A DNA stretch of 64,000 nucleotides from an uncultured Pelagibacteraceae bacterium (GCA_902588965.1 CACIRD010000003.1:124001-188000), one strand, 5' to 3'. Counted from the stretch's first letter, positions 42,791 through 52,513 are shown. The notes: generated from the letters alone by a model not told the origin. Made by a program: numbers and translations.

Positions 42791-44118
42791 TTAGTTTTAC
42801 CACCAAGTTGTTTTATAATATTTAAAAAAGATGGAAATGAGGTATTAATGGATTCTGGATTAAATATCTTCCAATTTCCCCCAAAAGATAAAGCTGCTAT
42901 CGCACACATCATAAAAACTCTATGATCTTTCAGGTAATTTTTAACAATATAATTTTTATTTAAAACTATATCTGGATTTCCGTATATTTTAATTGAACTA
43001 TTGTTATAAATTATTTTAACACCCATCATCCTAAGTATTTTTGATGCTATTTTTAATCTTGGACTTTCTTTTTCATTTAGTTCAGACAAATTTTTAAAAT
43101 AAGATATACCTTTAGCTTTTGACGCAGCTAAAAATATAATTAAAAATTCATCAATTGCACTTGAGTTCAAATTTGAAGGACAATTAATACCTTTTAAATT
43201 TTTTGAACTTTTCACAATTATATCGGCACACTCTTCACCGAATTGTTTTTTTTTATTTTTAATTTTTATTTTGGCTCCCATTTTATTTAAAATTCTTATC
43301 ACCCCCATTCTTGAAGGGTTTATATTAATATTTCTAAGGACCAAACTTGAATCTTTTGATAATAGAGTTAGAACAATAAAAAAAGCACTTGAGCTAATAT
43401 CACCTGGTATATTGAAATTAAAATTTTTTATCAACTTTGGTTTTGAGACTTTTATAAAATCTAAATTTCTATCTTTTTTTATTTCTATAGGTATTTTTAG
43501 TTCTTTAAACATTCTTTCAGTATGATCTCTTGATTTTTTTGCTTTTATTGAAATTTGTCCAGGGGTATTTATTGAAGCTAACATTATACAACTTTTACAT
43601 TGTGCCGATCCTTTTTTTTCTTCATAATAAATTGGTCTTAAAAAATCACTGCCTTTAATATAAATTGGCAATGTCTTTTTTTTATTTGGATAAAAGTTCG
43701 CACCAATTTTTTTTAAAGGTTCAATTACTCTAGAAAAATCTCTTCTAGATAAGCTTTTGTCTCCAATTATTTTGATTTTATAAGGTGATCTAATTAATAA
43801 AGGAAGAATGAGTCTTCCCAAGGTTCCAGAATTGCCAGCGTTAAGAACTATTTTTTTTTTATAAGCAAATCCATTAATACCTACGCCTTCTATTTTACAA
43901 ATATTTTTTTTTAACTTAATTTTAACTCCTAACTTTTTTAAACAATTTAAAGTATTTATTAAATCCTCAGATTTAAGTATATTTTTCGCAATAGATTGGC
44001 CAACTCCTTGTGAAGATAGCAGTGCCCATCTTATAGATAGACTTTTATCACCGTCCACTAATATTTTTTTTTTAAAACTACCGATTTTTTTATTAATTTT
44101 TAAAAAATTTTGGACCAT
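42787..44118 (-). CDS. aroA: 3-phosphoshikimate 1-carboxyvinyltransferase (EPSP synthase)
   Basis: 443 residues with VDGDKSLSIRWALLSSQG (substrate-binding Lys/Ser), LNAGNSGTLGRLILPL and LKDHRVFMMCAIAALSFGG. The NAGNSGTLGR block with Ala rather than Gly resembles class II EPSP synthases. It makes EPSP in the shikimate pathway. Confidence 0.95.
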   Translation of the reverse strand: MVQNFLKINKKIGSFKKKILVDGDKSLSIRWALLSSQGVGQSIAKNILKSEDLINTLNCLKKLGVKIKLKKNICKIEGVGINGFAYKKKIVLNAGNSGTLGRLILPLLIRSPYKIKIIGDKSLSRRDFSRVIEPLKKIGANFYPNKKKTLPIYIKGSDFLRPIYYEEKKGSAQCKSCIMLASINTPGQISIKAKKSRDHTERMFKELKIPIEIKKDRNLDFIKVSKPKLIKNFNFNIPGDISSSAFFIVLTLLSKDSSLVLRNININPSRMGVIRILNKMGAKIKIKNKKKQFGEECADIIVKSSKNLKGINCPSNLNSSAIDEFLIIFLAASKAKGISYFKNLSELNEKESPRLKIASKILRMMGVKIIYNNSSIKIYGNPDIVLNKNYIVKNYLKDHRVFMMCAIAALSFGGNWKIFNPESINTSFPSFLNIIKQLGGKTN

Positions 44119-44124
44119 TATACA

Positions 44125-44901
44125 TTAATTAATTTTGAAAGTTTCTCCAAAGTATGCATTTTGTGCTATTGGATTATTAATTAATTCTTTTGGTGTACCC
44201 TGAGCTACAATTTTACAATTAGATAAAATAATTGCAACATCAACGCATGAAAGTAAATCTCTTGCTTGGTGATCACAAATACAAATTCCAATTCTGTCTT
44301 CAGTTTGTAAATTTACAATAATTTTTTGTAGCATCTGAATTGTTAAAACATCTAATGCCGCGAAGCATTCATCTAAAAGTAAAATTTTAGGATCACCAAG
44401 CAATGCTAAAGCAATGACAAGTTTTTTTTTTTGACCACCAGATAAAAAAGAAGCTTTTATATCTCTTACATAATCTAATTCAAATTTTGATATTAAATAC
44501 TCAATTTTACTATTTTGTTCTCGACTGTCTCTAATAAGCACTTGAGCAATTGCTTTTAAATTTTCATATGCAGTAAGATCTGAAAAGTATCCTCCGTATT
44601 GAGGCACATATCCAATTTTAAATTCTCTTGTTCTTAGATAAATCGGATAATTTGTGGCTTCTCTTTTGCCGAAACTAATAGTTCCAAAATCGGGTTTTAA
44701 AATTCCTGTTATTAAATTAAATATAGTTGATTTGCCAGCTCCATTTGGACCTAATAATCCAAGAATTTCACCAGGATTTATTTTAAAAGATATGTTGTCT
44801 AAAATTTTTCTTTGACCAAAAGATATTGAAATATTTCTAAGCTCAAGTAAAGGGTTTGAATTTTTGAAAGATTTAATTCTGAATTTTTTAATAATAGCCA
44901 T
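44125..44901 (-). CDS. lptB: LPS export ABC transporter ATPase LptB
   Basis: 258 residues with Walker A GPNGAGKST, signature LSGGQKKK (a slight change from LSGGE), Walker B ILLLDECFAALD and the H-loop CDHQ. Adjacent lptC supports the LptB2FGC complex that extracts LPS from the inner membrane. Confidence 0.92.
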   Translation of the reverse strand: MAIIKKFRIKSFKNSNPLLELRNISISFGQRKILDNISFKINPGEILGLLGPNGAGKSTIFNLITGILKPDFGTISFGKREATNYPIYLRTREFKIGYVPQYGGYFSDLTAYENLKAIAQVLIRDSREQNSKIEYLISKFELDYVRDIKASFLSGGQKKKLVIALALLGDPKILLLDECFAALDVLTIQMLQKIIVNLQTEDRIGICICDHQARDLLSCVDVAIILSNCKIVAQGTPKELINNPIAQNAYFGETFKIN

Positions 44902-45498
44902 TTAATTTTTAATTATTGCAGTAATTTTATTATCTTTATTTATCATATATATTTTTGAAAATTTTGTGATCAAATCCATATCAATAGCATCTGCATTTAG
45001 CTTATTATTACTATCATTATATACAACATTTTCTGCAATTTTCACTTCTTTAGTAACATAATCTAAAAAGATATTTTCACTTTTTATGTTGTAATCTTCA
45101 TAGTTTAATTTTACGTTTTCGAAAAAATGTGTATTTAAATTTGACTTATTATACTTTGCTTGATCTGAATAGATAAAAATTTTACTAGAATTTTTTAAAG
45201 TTATTTCCGCAAAAACATTTTTCAATAATAATATATCTGGATCTTCTTCATTAATTTTTCCAGAATCAGATAAAATTTTATATGTGTTTCCTTTCTCATC
45301 ACTTGAAATATAACTTAACTCTTCAATTACTTCTAAATCACTATTTTTGCTTAAATTTATTTCCTTATTTTCACTTTCTTGCCCCGCATCAACTATCCCT
45401 TTTTTTCTATTAGCGTCTAGAAGGTAGTTGTAAGAAAAAAATAGTATAATTATAATTAAAAACAATATCGAAGCCTGTAATAATAAAGATCTATTCAT
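44902..45498 (-). CDS. lptC: LPS export protein LptC-like
   Basis: 198 residues: one N-terminal transmembrane helix (ASILFLIIIILFFSYNYLL) and a beta-rich periplasmic domain with DQAKYNKSNLNTHFFENVKL and KLNADAIDMDL, typical of LptC/LptA jellyroll strands. It overlaps nothing but abuts lptB. A separate lptA is not seen between them. Confidence 0.8.
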   Translation of the reverse strand: MNRSLLLQASILFLIIIILFFSYNYLLDANRKKGIVDAGQESENKEINLSKNSDLEVIEELSYISSDEKGNTYKILSDSGKINEEDPDILLLKNVFAEITLKNSSKIFIYSDQAKYNKSNLNTHFFENVKLNYEDYNIKSENIFLDYVTKEVKIAENVVYNDSNNKLNADAIDMDLITKFSKIYMINKDNKITAIIKN

Positions 45499-45501
45499 TG
45501 A

Positions 45502-46473
45502 TTAGTTAATCCTAGCGTCTAAAATGTTATGAATATGTAATATACCAATAGTTTTATACTTTTTATTATGTTTATGAACACATAAGCTTGTGATTTTTTT
45601 TTCTGACATAATAGAAAGGCTTTTTGCAGCCAACATATCTTTCTCAACACTTATTGGATTTTTAGTCATAACATTTTTCACAGAAAGATTTTCTATTCTT
45701 TGATTTTTTTGACTTGCCCTTCTAATTTGACCATCAGTAATAATTCCTGTAGTGATTCCTTTTTTATTTGTGGCAACTAGCAGACCTAATTTTTTTTTTG
45801 TAATTAAACTTAGTGCTTTTTTCATATTAGCATTTTCATTAATGAACGGGATACCTTTCCCCGATATCATTAAATCTTCAACAGTTTTTAGTTTTGCTCC
45901 TAAACTACCACTAGGATGAAACTCTTTAAATTTTTTTCTACTAAATCTTTTTATACTTAGTGCTGCTACCGCCAAACAATCGCCTATTGCTAGTTGCTCA
46001 CATGTACTGCTAGTAGGAACTATTTCTAAACCGGCTTCTTTTACTTCGGGTATAAATAATTTAATATCAGATGCCTTATAAAGAATTGAATTCTTTTTTG
46101 AAACTATTCCGATCAATAATATTTTATTTCTATTAGCGTATTGTATTACTGGTTTAAGTTCTGCAGTTTCACCAGAATTGCTTATTAAAATTAAAATATC
46201 TTTTTTCGTAATACTTCCTAGATCACCGTGAGAACAGTCATTGGCTGACAGAGAAAAAGACGGGCATCCTACTGAAGATAAAGTTGCTGCTATCTTAGAT
46301 GCAATTAAATAACTTTTTCCAACTCCACACAATATAATTTTAGAATGACATCTAACAATTGCATTAACTGCTTGGTCAAAAGAATTATTTATAGAATTTT
46401 TTAATTTTTTTAGGGCTTGAATTTCTAATTCAATTACATTCCTTGCTATTTTTTTATTATTATTTTTTTTCAT
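45502..46473 (-). CDS. kdsD: Arabinose-5-phosphate isomerase (KpsF/GutQ family)
   Basis: 322 residues from MKKNNNKKIARNV; the earlier track start overlaps the rnd-like gene. SIS domain: CGVGKSYLIASKIAATLSSVG, SNSGETAELKPV and PTSSTCEQLAIGDCLAV, followed by two CBS domains. It makes arabinose-5-phosphate for KDO; kdsB is in the same window. Confidence 0.93.
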   Translation of the reverse strand: MKKNNNKKIARNVIELEIQALKKLKNSINNSFDQAVNAIVRCHSKIILCGVGKSYLIASKIAATLSSVGCPSFSLSANDCSHGDLGSITKKDILILISNSGETAELKPVIQYANRNKILLIGIVSKKNSILYKASDIKLFIPEVKEAGLEIVPTSSTCEQLAIGDCLAVAALSIKRFSRKKFKEFHPSGSLGAKLKTVEDLMISGKGIPFINENANMKKALSLITKKKLGLLVATNKKGITTGIITDGQIRRASQKNQRIENLSVKNVMTKNPISVEKDMLAAKSLSIMSEKKITSLCVHKHNKKYKTIGILHIHNILDARIN

Positions 46474-46474
46474 A

Positions 46475-47092
46475 CTAATGCTCAAATGTAGAAGTTTTAT
46501 ATCCAGCAATTTCCATGTCTACTATAACTGGCAAAACTTTCATACACTTTTCAAAAAGTTCAAACCTTTTCTCTCTAATAAGTACTTTTGTTAATTTTTC
46601 TTTTATTTCAAAAAGAAATTCAGTGTCCTGAGCAGCATAACTTATCTGTTTTTCTGAAAGATTTGGATCACCCCAATCACTTTGCTGTTCCTTTTTTGAT
46701 ATATCCTTCCCACATAACTCTTTTACTAAATCTTTGTAACCATGATAATTAGAAGCTGTTCTGGCAATTTTTGAACATAGTTTTGTACAAAAAAAATTAC
46801 CAATATCTACCTTGAGATGATATTTAATCCACATCAGATCTTGGCGCGCATAATGCATAATAAATTGCGTATTATGATTAGATAAGACTTTAACCAAATT
46901 TGGTGCAGAGTAATTTTCTCTGTTCAATTTAATCAAGTAATATTTTTTTGACTTTAACCCTAATTGTATCAAAGTAAGAGGATCTCTGCCAATTACCAAA
47001 CCTAAAGCTTCACAATCTAAACCAATTTCCTTTTCTTTTGAAAAATCGATATCTTCAGGCAAATCGTTATCAAAAATTTTGATGTTATTCAT
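46475..47092 (-). CDS. rnd: RNase D-like 3'-5' exonuclease
   Basis: 204 residues from MNNIKIFDND; the track ORF starts ten codons earlier. DEDDy motifs: GLDCEALGL, HYARQDLMW and SYAAQDTEFLF. It lacks the HRDC domains of E. coli RNase D, as usual for the short alphaproteobacterial form. It ends 1 nt before kdsD. Confidence 0.9.
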   Translation of the reverse strand: MNNIKIFDNDLPEDIDFSKEKEIGLDCEALGLVIGRDPLTLIQLGLKSKKYYLIKLNRENYSAPNLVKVLSNHNTQFIMHYARQDLMWIKYHLKVDIGNFFCTKLCSKIARTASNYHGYKDLVKELCGKDISKKEQQSDWGDPNLSEKQISYAAQDTEFLFEIKEKLTKVLIREKRFELFEKCMKVLPVIVDMEIAGYKTSTFEH

Positions 47093-47142
47093 ATTTAGTT
47101 TATATATATAAAGACAAAACAATATTGTCTATTTTTTGATAA

Positions 47143-48102
47143 ATGATAACAAAAAAAATATTAATTTTTGGTGCCAGTGGGCAAATTGGTAGGAATCTTA
47201 TAAGAAAACTTACAAAAAGTAATTATAAGGTTACAGCAGTAACAAGAGATATTCATAAAAAGGGTTATATACTTAAAACACAAGCACCTATAGGATATCT
47301 TGAGATCAAACAATCCAACATATTTGACTATAACAGCCTTTCTAAATTGATCGGAGAAAATGATGTTTGTATAAATTTAGTTGGCATATTATTTGAAAAA
47401 GGTAAAAATTCTTTTAAAAATATCCATGTAGACTTTCCAGATTTGATTTCAAAGATTTGTAAAAAAAAAAATATCAACCAAATGATACATATTTCAGCTC
47501 TTGGATTAGCTGATGCTAAAAATTCAAAATATGCATTAAGTAAATTACAAGGAGAAAAAAAAATTAGAGAAAACTTTGAAAAAGCAGTCATAATAAAACC
47601 GTCGTTAGTTTATAGTGTTGACGACTCATTCACTACACGTTTTTTTACTCTGTTAAGTTTAATGCCAATATTTCCTCTTTATTATAAAGGCATAACAAAG
47701 TTTACCCCAATACATGTTTCAGATGTAGTTAATTTAATTTTTTATATTATTTCAAATAATATTTTGTCTAAAGATATCGAGGCATTAGGACCAGAAGTAC
47801 TGACCTTTAAACAGATAATAGAAAAACTTTTAAAAAGTATTAATAAAAAAAGATTATTATTACCTATTCCTTTAACATTAGCAAAAGTATCAGCTTCATT
47901 TTTTCAGCTTTTTCCTCATCCTCTTATAACAAGAGATCAATTGAATTTATTAAAATATGATAATATTAAGTCAGATAATGGGATTTCGAATTTTGATCTA
48001 GGATGTCCAAGCAAAATTTTATTTGAGGAGTCAATTAAATCTTATAGTTATAATTGGATGGAAGGTGGAAAATTTTCTATTAAAAAAAGCAATCAAAACT
48101 AA
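47143..48102 (+). CDS. NDUFA9-like NAD(P)-binding complex I-associated protein
   Basis: 319 residues of the atypical SDR family: GASGQIGRNLIRKL dinucleotide loop, a NLVGILFEKGKNSF block and ISALGLADAKNSKYALSKLQGE with the active-site-like Tyr-Lys region. It matches the complex I NDUFA9 family. Divergent from the rnd-like gene, starts 50 nt apart. Confidence 0.88.
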   Translation: MITKKILIFGASGQIGRNLIRKLTKSNYKVTAVTRDIHKKGYILKTQAPIGYLEIKQSNIFDYNSLSKLIGENDVCINLVGILFEKGKNSFKNIHVDFPDLISKICKKKNINQMIHISALGLADAKNSKYALSKLQGEKKIRENFEKAVIIKPSLVYSVDDSFTTRFFTLLSLMPIFPLYYKGITKFTPIHVSDVVNLIFYIISNNILSKDIEALGPEVLTFKQIIEKLLKSINKKRLLLPIPLTLAKVSASFFQLFPHPLITRDQLNLLKYDNIKSDNGISNFDLGCPSKILFEESIKSYSYNWMEGGKFSIKKSNQN

Positions 48103-48105
48103 CTT

Positions 48106-48342
48106 ATGCTTATTTATTTTATTTATTTAATTATTTCAATAATTCTTATATTTGTAATTTTTATTGGCATAAAGGCCGCTGGTCGTGGAATTCAGGCCAA
48201 AAATAATAAAAATATATCAAAAGATAAAAATAATGAAAATATTAATAATAATTTATCGAAACTAAATGATTTATATAAATCTGGTGTAATTACAAAAAAG
48301 GATTTTACTAAAGGAGAAAAAAAAATTAAAAAAAAACTTTAA
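48106..48342 (+). CDS. Small membrane protein with SHOCT-like tail
   Basis: 78 residues: one N-terminal helix (IYFIYLIISIILIFVIFIGI), a polar Asn/Lys linker, and a C-terminal SHOCT-like stretch (LSKLNDLYKSGVITKKDFTKGE). It starts 3 nt after the NDUFA9-like gene and overlaps the end of gcrA by 4 nt. Confidence 0.75.
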   Translation: MLIYFIYLIISIILIFVIFIGIKAAGRGIQAKNNKNISKDKNNENINNNLSKLNDLYKSGVITKKDFTKGEKKIKKKL

Positions 48343-48842
48343 GCAGATTTAATTTTTTTCTCAATAAATTTTGGAACTTCGTTATTTTTATCGACCAAGT
48401 CTTCCTTTTTTCCTTTAGGCTGGAAAGCATATAAAAGGTGAAGTTTGCAATATGAGAAGTCTTTCAACGATGTTCTCCCACAAAAATAAAAATCTTTTTC
48501 ATCAGGATGACCTATTGGCCATTTACAAGAATCGTCAGTTAATTCTTCAAGCTGTTTAGGGTTTTCAGGTTCAAAATCTTTTTCTATTAGTAGTGATTTA
48601 AATTTAGATCTCGATATTCTTTTTTTGCCATCAACATTTGCATCATTGGCAGGGTTGTTTTTTTTCCTAAAATTTTCACCAAAATTTTTAGTTTTAATTT
48701 TTGCAGATAAATTCAATCTGTGTGCTTTTCCAATTACAGCGTTACGGCTAACCCCTCCAATTATTTCTGCTATTTGGCTTGCAGTTTTTCCTTTACCCCA
48801 TAACTCTTTAAGTTTAGCAATTTTATCTTCAGTCCAGCTCAT
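48339..48842 (-). CDS. gcrA: Cell cycle regulator GcrA
   Basis: 167 residues beginning MSWTEDKIAKLKELWGKGKTASQIAEIIGG, the defining GcrA helix-turn-helix, followed by SRNAVIGKAHRLNLS, a basic linker and a Cys-containing C-terminal domain (CKWPIG, CGRTS, YCKLH). GcrA binds sigma-70 and methylated GANTC sites. Confidence 0.95.
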   Translation of the reverse strand: MSWTEDKIAKLKELWGKGKTASQIAEIIGGVSRNAVIGKAHRLNLSAKIKTKNFGENFRKKNNPANDANVDGKKRISRSKFKSLLIEKDFEPENPKQLEELTDDSCKWPIGHPDEKDFYFCGRTSLKDFSYCKLHLLYAFQPKGKKEDLVDKNNEVPKFIEKKIKSA

Positions 48843-48846
48843 ATAT

Positions 48847-48885
48847 ACTATATATAGTGGTTAATAGTTTATTTTACACTATATA
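48847..48885 (-). promoter_or_regulatory. Inverted repeat upstream of gcrA
   Basis: TATATAGTG (48851-48859) and CACTATATA (48877-48885) are perfect inverted copies, and the first lies in the 12-bp palindrome ACTATATATAGT, 4 nt before the gcrA ATG. It could be an operator or an overlapping -10 region. AT-richness makes chance possible. Confidence 0.35.
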
Positions 48886-48969
48886 GATACACATAATAAA
48901 TACCAAAAAACAAGCAATTTTTTGGTTTTATTAACAAATTTTTTAAAAAAAGGTTAAAAACAATTTCTT

Positions 48970-49782
48970 ATGGTTGAATTACAAAAAAAATATCAAATTG
49001 GAGTTAGAAAGATTGGATACATAAATTACGTTGGTCTTTATGCTCTTTGGTATAGAGAGTGTAGCAGATTTTTTACAGTATGGGCCCAAACTCTTTTATC
49101 CCCCTTGGTATCTAGTTTATTATTTTTATCAGTTTTAACTCTTGCGTTAGGCGAAAATAGAGGAGATGTTTTGGGATATTCTTTTATAACCTTTTTGGCA
49201 CCAGGCTTAATAATTCAATCAATGATACTTCAAAGTTTTTCTCACTCTGTCAGTTCACTTATGATATCAAAAATGCAGGGAAATATAGTTGATATATTAT
49301 ATGCTCCATTATCCGCTTTTGAAGTCTCAAGTGCAATAATATTTGCAGCTATTACTAGAAGTTTAATCATAGGCATTATATCTACAGTTGTATTTTTACT
49401 TATAATCGATTTGCCTGTAGAAAATTTTTTTTATATTTTTTATGGTGCCTTTTTTGGATCACTTTTTATTGGCAGCCTCGGATTTATATCGGGTCTATGG
49501 GCAACTAAATTTGATCATACTGCTACTATTACTAATTTTGTTATTCAACCTCTAAGTTTTTTATCAGGTGTATTTTATACTATTGACAGACTGCCAGAAT
49601 TTTTTCAAACTATAAGTAGCGTAAATCCGTTTTTTCATATTATAAATATCTTTAGATACGGTTTTTTAAACGTATCTGATGGAGATTTATTTTTTGGATT
49701 GATTTATATGCCTATACTTTCTTTCATCGGCTGGTTCTTTGCATACTTATTATATAAAAAAGGATATAAAATAAAATCTTAA
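48970..49782 (+). CDS. ABC-2 type transporter permease
   Basis: 270 residues, six transmembrane segments, with the ABC-2 pattern FFTVWAQTLLSPLVSSLLFL near the start and the exporter-loop region FLSGVFYTIDRLPEFFQTISSVNPFFHIIN. No ATPase gene is adjacent; substrate is unknown. It is followed 4 nt later by argD. Confidence 0.88.
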   Translation: MVELQKKYQIGVRKIGYINYVGLYALWYRECSRFFTVWAQTLLSPLVSSLLFLSVLTLALGENRGDVLGYSFITFLAPGLIIQSMILQSFSHSVSSLMISKMQGNIVDILYAPLSAFEVSSAIIFAAITRSLIIGIISTVVFLLIIDLPVENFFYIFYGAFFGSLFIGSLGFISGLWATKFDHTATITNFVIQPLSFLSGVFYTIDRLPEFFQTISSVNPFFHIINIFRYGFLNVSDGDLFFGLIYMPILSFIGWFFAYLLYKKGYKIKS

Positions 49783-49786
49783 AAAT

Positions 49787-50953
49787 ATGACAGCACTAGC
49801 AAAAAATTATAATAGAAGAAAAATAGCTTTTAAAAGAGGAAAGGGCAGTTTTTTATACTCTACAAAAGGAGAAAAATACCTAGATTTTGTTCAAGGTATA
49901 GCAGTAAACTCTCTTGGACACGCCAATCCTTATTTAATAAAACATATGAAGAGACAAGCAAATAAAGTTTGGCACGTGTCTAATTCTTTTTTAATACCTG
50001 AAGGCGAAAAATTAGCTAAGAGATTAACACAAAAAACTTTTGCAGATTTTGTTATTTTCCAAAATAGTGGAACAGAGGCCACTGAAGCTGCAATTAAAGT
50101 TGCAAGAAGATACTTTTACTCAATTGGAAAACCACAAAAAAATAGAATTTTATGTGTGAAAAATTCCTTTCACGGGCGAACTTTAGCTGCAATTTTTGCA
50201 AGCGGCTCAAAAAAAATGACAGAAGGTTTTGGACCAAAAGTTGATGGTTTCGACCACTTCGAATTTGGAAATCATAAATCATTGAAGAAAGCTATAACAA
50301 ATAAAACAGCTGCAATAATGTGCGAAACAGTAATGGGAGAGTCAGGTATAAAAGTTATACCTGATTGGTGTTTAAGAGAGTTAAGAAGAATTTGTAATAA
50401 AAAAAAAATTCTTTTAATTTTAGATGAGGTTCAGTGTGGTATTGGAAGAAGTGGAAAATTTTTAGCTTATGAGTATTCTGGAGTAAAACCAGATATTGTA
50501 CCAATTGCAAAAGGAATCGGCGGCGGTTTTCCTATAGGTGCAGTTTTAATGAGTAAAAAGGTAGGTTTATCCATGAAACCCGGAACGCATGGTTCCACAT
50601 TTGGTGGGAACCCTTTAGCAATGTCAGTTGGAAACGCAGTTTTAGATCAGATATTTAAAAAAGGATTTCTATCAAATGTAAAAAAAAATTCTATATATTT
50701 TCATAAAGAATTAAATAAAATAAAAAATAAATTCCCTAAAATTATTAAAGAAGTTAGAGGGATTGGATTGTTAATAGGCTTACAACTTTTTAATGACCAA
50801 ACTAAGTTTATTGAAAAACTTATGGCAAAAAAACTATTAACAATAAGAGCTGGTGAAAATGTTATACGAATCTTGCCGCCATTAACAGTAAAAAAAAATG
50901 AAATTGATTTAGCAATTAAAATAATTAACGAAGTTTGTGAAAAAATTGAATAG
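49787..50953 (+). CDS. argD: Acetylornithine aminotransferase
   Basis: 388 residues of class III aminotransferase. FQNSGTEATEAAIKVARRY, the Asp in LDEVQCGIGRSGKF and the PLP Lys in PIAKGIGGGFPIGA are visible. It makes acetylornithine in Arg synthesis and may also serve the lysine pathway (DapC activity); dapD and dapE are in this window. Confidence 0.94.
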   Translation: MTALAKNYNRRKIAFKRGKGSFLYSTKGEKYLDFVQGIAVNSLGHANPYLIKHMKRQANKVWHVSNSFLIPEGEKLAKRLTQKTFADFVIFQNSGTEATEAAIKVARRYFYSIGKPQKNRILCVKNSFHGRTLAAIFASGSKKMTEGFGPKVDGFDHFEFGNHKSLKKAITNKTAAIMCETVMGESGIKVIPDWCLRELRRICNKKKILLILDEVQCGIGRSGKFLAYEYSGVKPDIVPIAKGIGGGFPIGAVLMSKKVGLSMKPGTHGSTFGGNPLAMSVGNAVLDQIFKKGFLSNVKKNSIYFHKELNKIKNKFPKIIKEVRGIGLLIGLQLFNDQTKFIEKLMAKKLLTIRAGENVIRILPPLTVKKNEIDLAIKIINEVCEKIE

Positions 50954-50955
50954 TC

Positions 50956-51885
50956 ATGAAACATTTTTTAAATCTTAAAGATATTTCCTCTGTACATTTA
51001 AAAAAAATAATTTCTGATGCAAAAAAAAGAAAAAAAAAGAGAAAAAAATTAAATATAATTGATGAAGACAAAGATAAGCCATTAAAAGGAAAATTGTTAA
51101 TACAAATGTTTGAAAAACCTAGTTTAAGAACTAGATTAAGTTTTTATCTTGCTATTAAGCAATTAGGAGGTGGAACAATAACACTTAGGTCCAATGAACT
51201 TCATTTAGGCAAGGGAGGAGAGAGCTTAGAAGATACCGCTAAAATTTTATCATCTTACGCTGATGGCTTCATGTTAAGAACTGACAGCGATCAAAAAATT
51301 AACGATTTTAGTAAATATCTTAAAATTCCATTAATTAATGGCTTAAGTCCATCATCACACCCTACTCAAGTTCTATCAGATATATTTACGATTGAAGAAA
51401 TTAAGAAAAAATCTATTTCAAAAATGAATATTTGTTGGATTGGAGACTCAAATAATGTTTTGAATAGTTTAATTGCAGCATCAGTTAAATTTTCATTTAA
51501 TTTAAACGTTGGTTGTCCAAAAAATTATGGACCAAAAAAATCCATATTAGATTGGGTAAAAAAAAATAAAAGAAATATAAAAATATTTAATGATGCGAAA
51601 AAAGCTGCATTGAATGCAGATGTTGTTTTTTCTGATAAAGTTATTTCTTTAAATGATAAAGTTGATAAATCAAAAAAAATTAAAGATTTTAAAAATTTCC
51701 AAATAAATTCTGAGCTTATGAGTTTTACAAAAAAGGACTCAATTTTTTTACACTGCCTTCCAAGAGGAACTGAAGTTTCAAATGTTGTTTTTTCAAGTAA
51801 AAAATCAAAAGTATGGCAACAAGCATTTAATAGAGTACATGTTCAAAAAAGTATTTTATTATATTGTTTTGAAAAACTAAGGTAG
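50956..51885 (+). CDS. argF: Ornithine carbamoyltransferase
   Basis: 309 residues with the carbamoyl-phosphate motif KPSLRTRLSF, the HPTQ motif and ornithine-site HCLPRG. It makes citrulline. It lies 2 nt after argD and overlaps the convergent cytochrome gene by 9 nt. Confidence 0.95.
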   Translation: MKHFLNLKDISSVHLKKIISDAKKRKKKRKKLNIIDEDKDKPLKGKLLIQMFEKPSLRTRLSFYLAIKQLGGGTITLRSNELHLGKGGESLEDTAKILSSYADGFMLRTDSDQKINDFSKYLKIPLINGLSPSSHPTQVLSDIFTIEEIKKKSISKMNICWIGDSNNVLNSLIAASVKFSFNLNVGCPKNYGPKKSILDWVKKNKRNIKIFNDAKKAALNADVVFSDKVISLNDKVDKSKKIKDFKNFQINSELMSFTKKDSIFLHCLPRGTEVSNVVFSSKKSKVWQQAFNRVHVQKSILLYCFEKLR

Positions 51886-52410
51886 TGATTTAGGATTACT
51901 ACCATTTTTGTTTAAATATAATAAAACTGATGCTCTGTCTTTTTCACTTTTAAGACCAGCAAAACCCATTTTATTTCCTTTTATCCAAGTAGCAGGTTTA
52001 ATTAAAAAACCATTCATTTCTTCCCATGTCCATTCTTTTTTGTATTCTGATAAAGCTTTAGAATATTTGTAATCAGCAATTGATCCTACAGGCCTAAACA
52101 TTACAGACCATAATTTTGGTCCAATTTTGTTGCCTCCACCTTCTTCAATACTGTGACAAGCTTTACATTTTTTAAAAACTTTTTCTCCGTGTTCTACGCT
52201 ACCCAAAGCTAACAAAGCGCTTATATCAATTGTACTCTCAGAGTCCGTGGTTTTTAGATCATTATTTTCATCCAAAACTTCAACTTTGTAACCTGCAATG
52301 TCTGGTTTTTTTACGGCAAAAATTACATCTGAAACCTTTCCTATACCAAAAACTATTAAAACCGTGATTAAAACTGCCCCAATAATTTTATTAATTTCAA
52401 ACGAATCCAT
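51877..52410 (-). CDS. cycM: Membrane-anchored c-type cytochrome
   Basis: 177 residues: an uncleaved N-terminal anchor (IIGAVLITVLIVFGIGKVSDVIF), a linker, and one class I haem site CKACHS with axial Met in KGNKMGFAGLK. It resembles CycM/cytochrome c552, which shuttles electrons from the bc1 complex to oxidase. The symbol is by resemblance. Confidence 0.88.
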   Translation of the reverse strand: MDSFEINKIIGAVLITVLIVFGIGKVSDVIFAVKKPDIAGYKVEVLDENNDLKTTDSESTIDISALLALGSVEHGEKVFKKCKACHSIEEGGGNKIGPKLWSVMFRPVGSIADYKYSKALSEYKKEWTWEEMNGFLIKPATWIKGNKMGFAGLKSEKDRASVLLYLNKNGSNPKSLP

Positions 52411-52480
52411 TTTATTAAATAATTATTTGCACGTATAACATGATATTTTAGAAATTACTTAATTTTAAATAAAATTATTT

Positions 52481-52497
52481 TGCGTCTGTTGGACGCA
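52481..52497 (+). promoter_or_regulatory. GC-rich hairpin 5' of kdsB
   Basis: TGCGTC pairs with GACGCA over a TGTTG loop, 16 nt upstream of the kdsB ATG, in an otherwise AT-rich 103-nt spacer. It could be a 5' UTR stem or operator. No known motif. Confidence 0.45.
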
Positions 52498-52513
52498 TAA
52501 ATGTTATTAAAAG

